From: Zingiber officinale | Taxonomy: Eukaryota; Streptophyta; Magnoliopsida; Zingiberales; Zingiberaceae | Direction: 5' to 3' | DNA: 64,000 nt | Assembly: GCF_018446385.1 (NCBI RefSeq) | Contig: NC_056005.1 | Span: 94,330,984-94,394,983 of the forward strand | Shown here: piece after piece, positions 23,957 through 35,152 of the stretch | Layout: every line of letters starts with the position of its first letter | Position numbering within the stretch: the first letter of the stretch is position 1 | Notes under the pieces: generated by a model | Told to the model about the DNA's origin: nothing | The model's database searches: none | What the model saw: the letters and a program-made list of their open reading frames with translations, nothing else | Position numbers and translations under genes: made by a program

Positions 23957-24844
23957 CTATAAAATCTTCATCCAGAAGGCCTATTACAGAAGTCAGTCAC
24001 TAAACATTAAAGTTGTTTGCTCTTCAATTTGAAGCTAAAGTGCTTTGCTTTATCATAGACAATCGGGCAACTAAGAAATAGATGTGTCATATTACATCAA
24101 ATAAGCTAGAAATTGAGCAATATAAGATCATTAAATAAGATTATTGATCCATATATTAAGGGGAAGAGGGAATATGTCAAAAAAAATCTAGATGTTTATT
24201 TCAGGCATTAGATCTAAATCAAAACTATTATCCCCACTTGACATAATTAATTTATATATGTCTGTGTGTTTTCTGATCAGCAATAATATAATTTGTTTGG
24301 TTTCAGAGTCAATTGGCTTACTTGTCGGTCAGGTTCTCTTGCCCAGCCTACCTGCCTGGTTTGGTCGGTCACTCATCTTGCCCGACCTACCTCGACCTGG
24401 CCCATGTTCAATAGCATTGTTATTTGAATAATGAAATACCTATTCCATATAAATAAAATTCACCATTACTCAACAACCACATGAGTTTTCTTTCAGCTTG
24501 TTTTACAATTGATTGGAATGCTTCGTTTGATTATTCTCTCTTCTTAGTAAAAAACCTTATCTTTCCTCAAGGTCTTCTAACACTATTTCACTCTTGGAAC
24601 AGGAGAGAATCCACCTACCTTGTGCCAGTCCTCACTGTTGTTTCAGCAACTGGGTGGAAGTGGTGATCAGTGGCCTCCCATGATAAGCTTAAGCAAACAT
24701 CTATGGAGCAATGTGATTCTTTTTCTCAGATGTATTTATTGTGTTTGTCTTACCTCATTAAGTGAAATTCAAGTAATATTGATATGTTTTTTGTAGCCTT
24801 AACAGTGGTCTCAGTATTGTTCCCGCCGCCATCGCCACCGTCCG
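23957..24844. other. Intergenic, no feature seen
   Basis: Ordinary A/T-rich intergenic DNA. Short open frames here show no motif. Confidence 0.4.
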
Positions 24845-25030
24845 TTGGCAGTTGGTTGTAGTATATTTTTTATCATTTTATAATACTATGAATTATATTT
24901 TTTATAAAAAATAATAGATATTAAATAAAAGAATATAAATTACATATAAATCTTTTACTAAACATAATAATGTAATATTAATTATATTATATTACAAAGT
25001 TTATTATGTTACAAGTAGTTTGATTATATT
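24845..25030. repeat. Second copy of the MITE seen at 5615
   Basis: Shares ordered blocks with the reverse complement of 5615-5730 (TTTTATCATTTTATAATA, AAAAAATAATAGATAT, AAAGAATATAA) and a short GC-rich lead-in (CCGCCATCGCCACCGTCC). Ends not resolved. No coding capacity. Confidence 0.5.
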
Positions 25031-25589
25031 TCATGGTTGCAAACTGAATTGCATGGTAGAATGACACTGCTAATAAGAGTTCACTTGTTGAAAAAGGTCG
25101 TCGCCATGGAGATGCAATTTTATTGGGTGAGGGATTTATTTTTTAATGATTCAAGTGCTCGAATTTCATTCGACAAATATTCTGGTTCATCATTTTGATA
25201 ATTTTGAGCATAATTTATGTACATTTAGAAGGGGACTTCGAGGCCTCTATGAGCATAGTCGAGTTATTTCTCAAGTAGGACTTGTCATTAGAAAAGTATA
25301 ATTCGATTCTCGACAGAAATGTCTCGATTAAGAGTGTATGGAGTCGTCTTATAGGGATTGTAAAATGTTAAGATATGGCTTTATCTTTTACCTCCCGGAG
25401 TTTTAGAATTTTATTTTATCATATAGGTACATTACTATATGGAAATATTCTTTATAGTTTTAGGAGGTAAGTCTACTATGTTCAGAAAAAACAAACACAA
25501 GGTTAAAAACATAAACCTAAAACTATAGGAGACATTTTTAAAAAATGTCTACAAAACTATGTGGGTCGAAATAAAAATTTCCCTAGTAA

Positions 25590-25656
25590 TGAATTCCTGT
25601 CATCTTCCATCATCTCATGGCGAGCTACCATGGTAGAGTCAGACAGCAGCAGACAC
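25590..25656 (+). repeat. 67-bp direct repeat, left copy
   Basis: GAATTCCTGTCATCTTCC... to ...CAGCAGACAC. It matches 31440-31506, 5.85 kb away in the same orientation, with four mismatches. The right copy lies in the upstream region of the gene at 32053. After the repeat this copy keeps a weak resemblance (CCATCCCCTCGCT) to the right flank, so it may be a diverged piece of the same promoter. Confidence 0.75.
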
Positions 25657-25699
25657 GCAAATTGCTTCCTCTCCATCCCCTCGCTCTCTCTCCCATGTT

Positions 25700-26004
25700 T
25701 CTATCCCTTTTTTTCTTTTCTTTATTTTTTCTTTTATTTAATTTTATTTTTTAATTAATTTTATTTATTATTTTTTCATTAATACTTGTATTTTTTTAAA
25801 TTTTATTTAGTTTTATTTTTTTAATTAATTTTATTTATTATTTTTTCATTAATAATTATATATATTTTTAAATTTTATTTCATTTTTATTTAGTTTTATT
25901 TTTAAATTAATTTTATTTATTTTTTAAAAAATTTATTTAATTTTATTTTTAATCAATTTTGTTTATTATTTTTTATCAAATTTTTTATTTTATATAATTT
26001 TTAA
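25700..26004. repeat. T/A-rich arm
   Basis: Repeated variants of TTTATTTAATTTTATTTTTT and TTTATTATTTTTTCATTAAT. The complementary A/T-rich block at 31180-31380 has the mirrored composition (AATAAAATTAAAT), which might be an inverted arm of the MULE, but low complexity prevents a firm call. Confidence 0.3.
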
Positions 26005-26790
26005 TATATGTCAAAATCTTTCTCTTTCTTTAAATTACTTTTCTAATTTGATACTTAAATTATCTTCATCCAACACTTGATACATGTCAGAACATTCTCT
26101 CCCTTTAAATCATCCCTTCAACCATTTTTTATTTTATATAATTTTTAGCATATGTCAGAATCTCTTACTTTTTTTAAATTACCTTCCTAATTCGATACTT
26201 AAATTATCCTCATCTAACTCTTGACACATGTCAAAACCTTCTCTTCCTTTAAATCATCTCCCCCTCCGACTCTTGACATATAACACATGTCAGAATCTCT
26301 CACCATCCTTAAAGTACCCATCCTCTAACCCTTTAAATTACTCCTCTTCAACACTTGACATATGTCAGAACCTCCCCTCCTTTTAAATTACCCCTTCCAT
26401 CCTTTAACATATGTCAAAATCTCTCATCCCTTTAAATTACCCCTATCCAACCCTTAACACATGTCAAAATCTCTCATCACTTTAAATTACCACCCTTTCA
26501 ACCCTTGACACATGTCAAAATCTTTCATCCCTTTAAATTACCTCACTTCCAACTCTTAACAAATGTCAGAACTTCTCACTTTCTTTAAATTACTCATCCT
26601 CCAATCCTTGACACATGTCAAAACACTGCTCTCCCTTTAAATTACCTCCTCCAACCCTTGACACATGTCAGAACCTCCCCTCCCCTTAAATTACTCACCC
26701 TTCAACTCTTGACACATGTCAGAACTCCCCCCCCTTAAATTACTCACCCTTCAACTCTTGAGACATGTCAAAACCTCTCACACTTCATTT
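26005..26790. repeat. Minisatellite of about 50-bp units
   Basis: About 15 imperfect units, each with CTTGACACATGTCA-AA--TCTC, a pyrimidine stretch, then TTTAAATTAC and CCAAC. Unit length varies from about 45 to 60. Each unit carries a near-palindrome (TGACACATGTCA, in some units the perfect TGACATATGTCA). No coding capacity. Located left of the MULE coding pieces, perhaps inside the element. Confidence 0.75.
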
Positions 26791-27224
26791 TTAATCACTC
26801 TTCAGTCACACCTCCCTCCACTGCTACCTCCCTCTCAGCCTCTCCTTCTCTCTTCCTAAAACATAGTTATCTTCTTAGCCATTACTTTTCGTAATTCATA
26901 GAAGGAAACTATAGATGACTATTTAGGTTTATTTTCAGATAGTTAGTTAATTGAAAATGATGTTCCTAGTAGAGAGACTATCTCCAACAATATTCGCGAT
27001 TATACAGTCGAATTTACCATATATCAGGTTAGTTATTATCATTATTTTATATATATTTGTTATTTATTTTATAAGTAGAGAAATTATATTAAGATTGGAT
27101 AATGTCATACTTATACATGTTTGTTATATTTTTTATATAGATATTTAAAAGTAGATAAGATATGATAAATTGGGTAAAGACAGTTGGTCTGAAAAATAGT
27201 ATTATAGTGGTATTAAAAATTCTA

Positions 27225-27690
27225 CTAATTTAAAAAGTGGCAAGCTATCAAAGTGTCATTTTATGTGTGAAAAAAGTGGAAAGTACAAACCGCCACGATA
27301 TATAGTTGATGGACAATCCTTAAAAAGAAATACCGAGACTAAAAAATGTAAATGTCCATTTGAGCTGCGAGGTATACCAATACCTCCAGATGGTGTGATG
27401 TGGGGTTTAATGGTTGTTTGTGGTTTTCATAATCCTCAATTAGCATAATATATTGATGGTCATGAGTGTCCGAGTAGGTTAAAATCAATAGAGAAAGAAT
27501 TTGTGCTCGACATGGCCAACAACATCACACCTCGTGAAATTCTTAGTATTTTAAAGGAAAGAGACTCGTCAAACACTACAGGGATCAAAAGCATTTACAA
27601 TGTCATTTTTACAAATAAATCTGCTAAACGGGATGACCTAAATTTTATTCAGTATGTCTTAGACCAATTAATCAAGAAATAATATATCCA
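27225..27690 (+). pseudogene. FAR1-type DNA-binding N-terminus of a MULE transposase, broken
   Basis: One frame reads SGKLSKCHFMCEKSGKYK, then KKCKCPFELRGIP, MWGLMVVCGFHNPQL and HECPSRL: a C-C-H-H zinc-binding pattern of the FAR1/WRKY-GCM1 type used by plant MULE transposases. It is followed by NITPREILSILKERD, typical of the linker. An in-frame stop (near 27448) and later decay break it. It would bind the element's terminal inverted repeats. Part of the same relic as the next two entries. Confidence 0.65.
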
Positions 27691-28164
27691 TGATTACTGT
27701 ACAAATCCAGACACCAACGAAATCACATATATTCTTTGGATTCATCCAAAAAGTCTAGAGCTATCTGTCAACTTTTCGTCTATATTGATCATTAATGCAC
27801 ATACAAGACCAATGAGTACTGAATACCACTATTGGAGGTTGTGGGTATCACATCCACAATGTGAACTTACTCACTTATGTTCGCATATCTTGGTAATGAG
27901 ATGACAGAGCAACTGACATGAGCATTAAGTACCTTAAAAGAAGTGGATGGTTGAAAAGAAGACATCATTGCCATTGGTGTTTGTTTCAGATTGGGATTTG
28001 ACACTTATTAATGTTATTGAAACATGTTTTCTCAATGCACATCACATCCTTTATATTTGACACATAAACCAGTGCGTAATGAAGAAATGCACCCCTATGC
28101 TTGGTTTGGAGTGACAATATTTTTATGCATCATGACACTCATTAATTCTTACTAGCATAAGTGG

Positions 28165-28886
28165 GATGTCATGCACAAGGAGTATCAACGATTCGAGGGT
28201 GTTCTAAATTACCTTTGGGATATATGGTTACACCCTTACAAAGAGCGGTTTGCTTCAGCATGGGTTGATACATGTATGCACCTTGGGAGCAATTCAAATC
28301 AAAGATATAGTCACCTTATAACTTTATTATTTAAATTTTGTTCATTATTGTACTATTTCAATTCTTTTCAGTGTTAAAACACAATGCATTTTTTTATTAT
28401 AGGACAGAGTCTGCATATGCGAGACCAAAGTTATATTTAAGAGATACCATGTCATCCCTACAGACATCTTTTGAAAAAATACACAAGATGTTGAGAATTC
28501 AGTTCAGGGATATTAAGAAATCGTTCGAGAGATCTCTCAACATTTCATGCCATCAACATTTACATGATGGCATTTTCAGTCAAATAAGATATCGGATTTT
28601 ATTAGAGGCAATGAAGTTGATTTCTGGTCAACTAAAATGCATTGAGAAAGCATCTCACCAGCTAGTCGCCAGATGCAACTGTTCTATCAAAATTGTATAT
28701 GGATTGTCATGCAAGCATGATCTTGCACATTACCGTTACTTTTCCATTCCAATTCTGCTTCAGAGTATCAACGCTCATTGGAGGAGATTGTCGATGGACG
28801 TACATCAGTTTAATGACGAGGGAACACAACCTAACAAAACATTCCACGTTGTTGAGATATTAGATGGGATGAATCCACATATGTGA
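28165..28886 (+). pseudogene. MULE transposase C-terminal part with SWIM zinc finger, broken
   Basis: The text SAWVDTCMHLG and, after a gap, ESAYARPKLYLRDTMSSLQT matches the end of the MULE transposase domain (normally NRAESAHARLK...). Further on, CNCSIKIVYGLSCKHDLA fits the CxCx(n)CxH SWIM finger. Between 27690 and 28165 the DDE core is badly decayed, with stops and shifts (fragments such as MSTEYHYWRLW and VFVSDWDLTLINVIE). Two overlapping frames near 28340-28380 show a shift. A plain DNA transposon relic. Confidence 0.7.
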
Positions 28887-29578
28887 GAGCATATGATAGA
28901 CAAGTTTTTCGATATGATAGATCCATCTCAAACTACAGTTCGAGCTCCTTCATACAACACAGAACATAGAGGTCGACCTACGAGTAGAGATGAGCAAAGT
29001 GAATGTCGCATACCTTCTTTTATAGATGCATTAACTTCAGGATCTAGGGTTTCTCAACCGACTGCAACATCTCGAGAGAGAGGAAGACGTGAAAGAGGAT
29101 CGAAGGTTCGCAATACTCAAACGACCCATGATCATTCTCCAATTCCACTCATCTATGATACTTATATTGAGAAATTACCTCTGTCTCTGCAACGTTATAT
29201 TTCTCACATTGTTGATGTTCAACCTGATGGTCATTGTGGATTCAGGACAATAGCTACACTAATTGGGTAAAGTGAAGAAGGTTGGTTTCAAGTACGATTC
29301 AAGCTTATAGAAGAGATTTAACAAAATAAAGATCTATTTGATCAACTTTATCTAGATCGAAATTTGGGAGTTGTCTTTACTCACTTACCATTAAGAACTC
29401 CTCCAGTTCCAAACCAAGAGCGTCGAGAAATAGCTATTGTTTATATTGGCAATTACTTCGTACAAGTTTTCTTACATCCTTATTACCCTGTACCACTCAT
29501 TCCAATGTGGTGGTGGCAACATTCATTGTATGAAGCTAAAGGATGAGTCACTCGTTATAGGACACGTGCTCATTTATG

Positions 29579-30857
29579 CAGGGGCGTAGCTACATGGGGC
29601 CCAGGGGGTGCGACCGCCCCCTCTGAAATTTTGGGGGAAAAAAATTAATACAACGATTTTTTTAAAAAAAGGATTTAGTTATAAATTCTAAAAAATTCAG
29701 GATTTTTTCATAAAATGTTCAATTAAAACAAAAAAAATCCAAACTTTTTTTTCTCTCTCCCATTGCCCGTACTTTTTTCCCCTCTCCCTTCATGTGTTTT
29801 CTTCCTCCTAATCTCCTCTCCTTTTTTCTCTCTTGTGGTCTTTTTTCTCTCATAATCCCCTTATTATTCTTTCCCTAATTTTAATTTTACCCTCAAAATT
29901 CTTTTGTCGTACATTGATGTTGTTGTCATCCACGTTGCTATCGTCGTTATCACCAGCACTGTTGTCATTTGCTGCAGCGCTGCCATCGTCGCTTTGTCGA
30001 CGCTCCACAACAAATGCATTTTGATTGAGGCAAAGTTTTCTTGCTTTATCTCTTTTGATTACGAATTTAAGTGTTGGAAAAACATATAGTGTTAATTTTT
30101 CATATATGTATAATTTATTTTCTAGTTAAGTATGTCAAATATTTATAGATATTGAGATCTTCTATGCATTTAATGTTTGATTTGTTTATGAAGATGATCA
30201 ATTTCATTGACGATCATTCAAAATTTGATCAATTAAATAATATCATTGATTATTTCTCATCATATAATTCACTACAAGAAAACCTGCAATTAACGATAGA
30301 ATTTAATTTTCATCACTAATTAGCGACTGAAATAAATTATTGTTAGTAATTTAAAGACAAAAATTAAATTTCATTATCAATTCCATCTCTATACTTATTT
30401 AACCTCTTTAATTAGCTACGAAAACTTAATTCCCTCGCTATTTTAGCAACAAAATAAGTTTTCGTCTCTATTTTAGCAACTCAATTAAGTTTCTGTCACT
30501 AATTAACTTTCTAATTAAGATTTTTATTCTCGATTTTTCTTCCCAGAGCCCTAAAATCTTCCTCTGTGATCGACCTTCTCTCCTATCTCTGACATGCTCC
30601 TCTCCTCTCCTCTTCGATCTCTAGCACTGGCATACATCTCATCGGTATGCACGATCTTCTCCCGTTCCCTCTCCTCTCTTAGTGACTGCTTGGCGGTGGC
30701 CTCACAGCGAGGTCTCGCTTTGGCCATAGCCTCACAATGATGTCTTTCCTTTGTTGCGGCCTTACAGTGAGGTAGGGAGGTTGGGCTTGACCTTAGTAGT
30801 ATGCCATGATCAACTTGAATTCGTCCCTCCTGAATGCAAATTCTAACTACACCACTG
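29579..30857. mobile_element. hAT non-autonomous element inserted in the OTU region
   Basis: Left end CAGGGGCGTAGCTAC and reverse complement of the right end CAGTGGTGTAGTTAG agree at 11 of 15 bases; such CAGGGGCG... ends are common in plant hAT elements. Both sides carry the perfect 8-bp target-site duplication CATTTATG (29571-29578 and 30858-30865). The 1279-bp body has no transposase. A CACTA-type end (CACTACAAGAAAACC) starts at 30271 inside it, so the body is itself composite. Confidence 0.85.
30271..30540. mobile_element. CACTA (En/Spm) end fragment
   Basis: CACTACAAGAAAACCTGCAA is the standard CACTA terminus, followed by repeated subterminal text with TTAGCGAC and TTAGCAAC motifs (ACTAATTAGCGACTGAAAT, TCGCTATTTTAGCAACAAAA). 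No opposite end found nearby. Confidence 0.5.
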
Positions 30858-31179
30858 CATTTATGGTACGAAGTAATAGGTACACCACCATCAAACGCGT
30901 CAGGAGCAAAATTTGGAGGCAATATTGATTAAAATTTTTATTTTTATATATTTTTATTTTTTTGTATTATTATATGTACTCTTCATTTGAAAAAATATAT
31001 TTGTTCCTAAGTTATGAATGTGTTCACTATTAATTGTTAATATTTTTTTTTAGTTTTAAATATATAATTTTTATTTTAATTCATATTTTTATCCTTTTTA
31101 AAATTTTTATAAATAATAACTTCTAAAATTTATAACTAAAAATAAACAAAAGATTATAAAACATATAAAAAAAATTATG

Positions 31180-31389
31180 TAAAAAAATAAAAGTGATAAA
31201 AAAAATTGATAAAAATTAATTAATAAAAAAATAATAAATTGGAAAAAATATAAATATTATGAAAAAATAAATAAAATTAAATAAAAAATAAAATTATATA
31301 AAATTGGAAAAAAAAATAAAGTATTGCTTAAAAAATAATTATTTTTAAATAAAATTAAATGGAAATTAAAAAAAAATAGTAGTGGCATT

Positions 31390-31390
<1 letters not shown>
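31180..31390. other. A-rich stretch, no gene
   Basis: A/T-only low-complexity DNA between the MULE relic and the (GA)n tract. Nothing else seen. Confidence 0.4.

Positions 31391-31391
<1 letters not shown>

Positions 31392-31433
<42 letters not shown>
31392..31433 (+). repeat. (GA)n microsatellite near a promoter
   Basis: A pure run of 21 GA units just upstream of the 67-bp repeat. GA/CT tracts close to plant promoters are known binding sites for BPC/GAGA factors; whether this one is used is unknown. Confidence 0.9.
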
Positions 31434-31437
<4 letters not shown>

Positions 31438-31439
31438 GG

Positions 31440-31506
31440 TGAATTCCTGTTATCTTCCATCATCTCATGGCAAGCTACCATGGCAGAGTCAGACAGCAGC
31501 AGGCAC
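31440..31506 (+). repeat. 67-bp direct repeat, right copy
   Basis: Partner of 25590-25656 with four substitutions. Lies about 550 bp upstream of the start codon at 32053. Downstream of it are a CCCCT repeat (about 31535-31560) and a GAGGT repeat (31686-31712). Confidence 0.75.
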
Positions 31507-32052
31507 CTGCAACATCACAGGACGGCCCCTCTTCTCCTCCCCTCCCCTCCCCTCCCCTCGCTGTCAACCATTGCAGAAAAGACCATCAAAAAGCATCTCC
31601 ACCCTCCAAGAAGGAAAGATCCAAAGGCAAGGACCAGGAAGGTAGATGCGTGATCAAGTGGAGGAAAACCAAACCAAAAGCCACGAGGTGAGGTGAGGTG
31701 AGGTGAGGTGAGAAATAGGAAGGAAGAAGGGAAGAAAAGGCAGGCAGGTGCCCTCATGGCATATGGATCACCCAACCCAGCTTCGGCTTCACCTCTCTAT
31801 TTCTCAGATCCAATACTTCTCCGCAGAGGCAGGCAGATGTTGCCAGATTTGCCCCTCAGCGGACCAGAAAAGTCTTCAGCCAGCGGGAAAACTCTTCGTC
31901 CTTTCCTCAATTTTTACTTATCAGATCCGCACCTCGGTTTCGCCATCGTGCCCTAAGGCGGTAGGTTTTCGCATCTGGTGAGGGACGCCTTCTGCGGTTT
32001 CCCGGCTCTTCTGCCTCCCAAGGTGAGATCTCGGGATCCGGCCTCTGCGGCG
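31507..32052 (+). promoter_or_regulatory. Promoter and 5' UTR region of the gene at 32053
   Basis: GC-rich, pyrimidine- and purine-repeat rich (CCCCT and GAGGT microsatellites), as often seen in plant core promoters and leaders. Several short upstream open frames exist without recognised motifs. Confidence 0.4.
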
Positions 32053-34080
32053 ATGAAGCGGGGCGAGAAGTTGGCCGTGCAGTCTTCTCCGGCGGCCAAG
32101 GCGCGGTTCAGGCACCAGAGTCTCTTGCAGGATTATGAGGATCTGGTAAAGGTGAGATCTTTGAATTTCCCCTCTTGTTCATCTTCCGATTTTTCCTAGA
32201 AATTTTGCTGCCTGGGCTGCGAATCTGAGATTTGGCAAGAGTCTTTCTTTCCCTTTTCTTTTGTCAGAGATCTAGGATTCTTCGTATTCTGGCAGAAAAT
32301 TCTTGGATTTCTGGCGATCCAAAACCAAAACTTTCTACTACATATTACTTTCTTTACTCTATTGAATCTGTTGATTTGTTTTTTAGACAAAGTTTATGAT
32401 GAGTTTCTTCACATAATTCTTGATGTTCTTATCTTTAGAATTTGCTTTCTCAGATATGTGTTTGAGATTATTCAAGATCTATCATCAAATTTTCCATTTT
32501 GTGTATGGAGAATGCTTCTACTAGTTTAGGTATCTCAAAAAACACAACTTAAACATCCTATAATGCTTCTTGAACATGTTTGAAGCTACAAAATTGTGGA
32601 AATTTGTATTATGCATAATTAGATTCTAGTTTTGTGTATAATACAATACTATATATGTTCATGCAAGATCCTAACCATGAAAATGAACCTTTTATTTATT
32701 GCAAGATGATAATTGAAGTTAGAGATCTTACTAAAAGTTGGAATTCTTTTGCTTCTGGAATAGGCTTTGAATAAGCTAGAACACCATAGAAGTTAGAGAT
32801 CCTGGCATAGTATCTCGTTTCTCATATGAGATCTCTCAGAATTTTGTGATATAAAGGCACTCTTATGATCCTAACCATGGAAATGAAATTCCATTAGGGC
32901 ATAAGAATTGATGTTCTTTAGCAAAGTTGGAATTCTTTTATTATTATTATTATTAGCAATTGGTTTTGAATAAGCTGGAACATCATTAAGCTTGTGACTC
33001 TTCTACACTTGCTCGTTCCAGCATAGTTTTAGTGTCTTGTTTTTGATATGGAATCTCACTGAAATTTATGATGTTAAGGTACTCTGTGATAACATACCAC
33101 ATATGTTCATACTTTATGATCCTAACCATAGAAATGAAATTTCAACTCTATATCGAATAAGTTCTTATGCAAAGTTGGATTCCTTTCCCATCAGGAATTG
33201 GTTTCAAAAAGTCGGAAGACTTAATCTTGTGATTCTTTTTATACATACTTGATTCTGGCATAGCATCTGGTTTCTGACATGAAACTTTATGACATTAGAA
33301 GTGCTAATTGGTTTAGAATATGCTGGAACACTTTTGATCTTGCAACTCTTCAACACATACTCCGATTCCCACATGGCGTTTTATTTCCAACACTAAATCT
33401 CACAGAAATTTCTTACAGGAAACTGACGCAAAGAGAAAGAACCTGCACATAGCGAAGCAGAAGAAACTCAAACTTCATGCTGAAGTCAAGTTAGCACCTC
33501 TTTCTTCTGATTATTCACAGCAAGATAAATTATGCGTTCTTTAGGTTTATGAGCTCAATCACCCATAGTTTCAAGAAGGTTTACCCTTTCAGTAAACCCT
33601 TGTCTTATCTGCAATGCTGTAGATTCTTGCAAAAACGATACAAAACTCTATCGCAGAATCGATCTGGAACAGTGCAGTTTAGGCTGAAAACGAAACCAAA
33701 GAGTCGGTTCTTTGTTGCTCAACCTTCGAATTCAAATGCTTCTCATCAGCTCCCTGCTAAAGATCAAAGTTCAAAATTAAGAGATGATGCTTCTCCAAGC
33801 ACTTCAGCAATCATAGATTTGAACCAGGTCTCTTTGCCGGTAACTATAGAAGCCTCACAATGGTTCTTATTTTTGAAATTGACGTTGTTGTACCTAAGCC
33901 GAACGTTTCTAATGGCAGATTGGTGAAGACATGGACAAGTATCAGTTTGATGCAGAGCCTTCAAAGGTCGAAGCTAACGATATCAAGCTCTCTATTTGTC
34001 GAGATGTTGGCCATGCATCATCAAACCAGGTGGGGAAAAGAAAGATTACATGGCAAGATCAGGTAGCTTTGACAGTGTAG
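32053..34080 (+). CDS. Conserved plant protein of unknown function
   Basis: Exons 32053-32151, 33419-33489, 33623-33827, 33919-34080 give 537 bases, a 178-residue frame without breaks. The first exon is MKRGEKLAVQSSP..RFRHQSLLQDYEDLVK; exon 2 is a strongly basic helix (ETDAKRKNLHIAKQKKLKLH) running into AEVKFLQKRYKTLSQN, which looks like a coiled coil and may hold a nuclear signal. The C-terminus reads VEANDIKLSICRDVG and then GKRKITWQDQVALTV. I recognise this overall layout and the KRKxTWQDQVAL ending from uncharacterised plant proteins, but know no function. The exon 3 acceptor (33621-33622) was chosen over an earlier one at 33543-33544 because it gives the continuous helix; the exon 3 donor was taken at 33828. 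Confidence 0.8.
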
Positions 34081-34414
34081 ACATTCTCGTGTGGCATAAA
34101 AGTTGGAAAATATGGGTCTCCCGCTAATTTCATTCCTGTTCTATTGATATGTTTCTCGTAAAGGAAACCTAGAGGTAATTTACTCTTATACATGAGACCT
34201 TTTAGAATTTGTAAATGAGGTTCTTGCCGTTGCTCGTGTAGGTTTGGATGAGCTTGGTGAATCAATCATAACGACTAATAAGCAATTCTTTATCACTATG
34301 CCCCATTTACGCCCGCAATGGAGTTGTGTGATTACCGAAGAGGATCTAACACCTATTTACTCTAATAGAGACGGGGGTGATCAAACCTCCTTAATTTGCC
34401 CCAATGGAGACCAT
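34081..34414. other. 3' flank of the unknown gene, no feature seen
   Basis: Likely 3' UTR at its left end; otherwise ordinary intergenic DNA leading into the tandem repeat. Confidence 0.4.
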
Positions 34415-35015
34415 GTTGAGCCTCCTCTTTGTGACTAAGTGGATCTTGGAGTCGGTCCAAAGCTAGGTGGATGTAGCCATGGAAAGAGAAAACTCCTTTG
34501 CATGTTTGGGTTAGACAACAATCACATGAAATAAGGATGAGGGATGACGGGCAACATTCCGATAAGTGGTAGTCAAGTGAGCAACAACGACGGCATGTGG
34601 AGTTCAAACAGGTGAAATTGAGGGCATTAGAGAAGGCTATAAGAAGGCAACACGAACGCTAATAATGTCACATGAGGTTGAGCCCTCTCTCTTCGAGTGG
34701 GTCCAAAGCTAGGTGGATGTCGCCATGGAAGGAAAAAACTCCTTTCAATACTTGGGTTAGATGACAATCACATGAAATAAGGATGAACGATGATGAGTAA
34801 CATCCCAATAAGTGGTAGTCAAGAGAGCAACAATGATGACATGTGGAGCTCAAACAAATGCAATTGAGGGCATTCGACAAGGCTAACCGTACACAAACGA
34901 TAACAATGTCACACAAGGTTGAGCCCCCTCTTTGTGACTAATCGTATCTTCGAGTCAGTCCAAAGCTAGTGGATGTAGCCATGGAAGGAAAAAACTTCTT
35001 TGCAGGCTTGGATTA

Positions 35016-35113
35016 GAGTATCCACATCAATTATCTTATTTAAAAATTTTAATAAAGTGAATTATTTATTTTAAATTTTAAATATAGTAATAAGAAAATT
35101 GATATGGATGCTT
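35016..35113. mobile_element. PIF/Harbinger-like MITE inside the third repeat unit
   Basis: Left end GAGTATCCACATCAATTATC and reverse complement of right end AAGCATCCATATCAATTTTC match at 16 of 20 positions. Flanked by TTA on both sides (35013-35015, 35114-35116), the target duplication of Tourist/Harbinger elements. Comparison with the other two repeat units shows the empty site directly. 98 bp. A related, less complete copy starts at 36597 (GAGTGTTCACATCAGTTACC) after TAA. Confidence 0.75.
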
Positions 35114-35152
35114 TTAGATGACATCAAGACGAGGGATTATGAGTATCTCAAT

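Larger units (their letters stand above)
28893..30930 (+). pseudogene. OTU-type cysteine protease domain linked to the MULE, interrupted by a hAT element
   Basis: Reads YIEKLPLSLQRYISHIVDVQ then PDGHCGFRTIATLIG, with the Asp/Cys of an OTU catalytic centre (DGxC), then WFQVRFKLIEEI-like and ERREIAIVYIGNYFVQVFL, ending in MWWWQHSLYEAKG. OTU or ULP protease domains are known passengers of some plant MULEs. The frame has stops at 29268 and 29544 and is cut at 29578 by the hAT element; its continuation (GTPPSNASGAKFGGNID) resumes after 30865 and ends near 30927. The frame is preceded by a low-complexity basic linker with GRPTSRDEQSE. Confidence 0.65.

Noticed and set aside
26005-26790. CRISPR-like array
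   Set aside because: Unit spacing varies, spacers are not unique but share sequence, and this is plant nuclear DNA; it is a minisatellite.
28171-29270. A functional transposase gene
   Set aside because: Stops, shifts and the hAT insertion break it; treated as a DNA transposon relic.
25700-31380. Long terminal inverted repeats of the MULE
   Set aside because: The two A/T-rich blocks have mirrored composition, but low complexity makes any alignment unreliable; no end motif and no 9-bp duplication found.
34362-34916. Two similar minus-strand open frames of about 80 residues
   Set aside because: They are the same frame in successive tandem repeat units, without start conservation or known domain.
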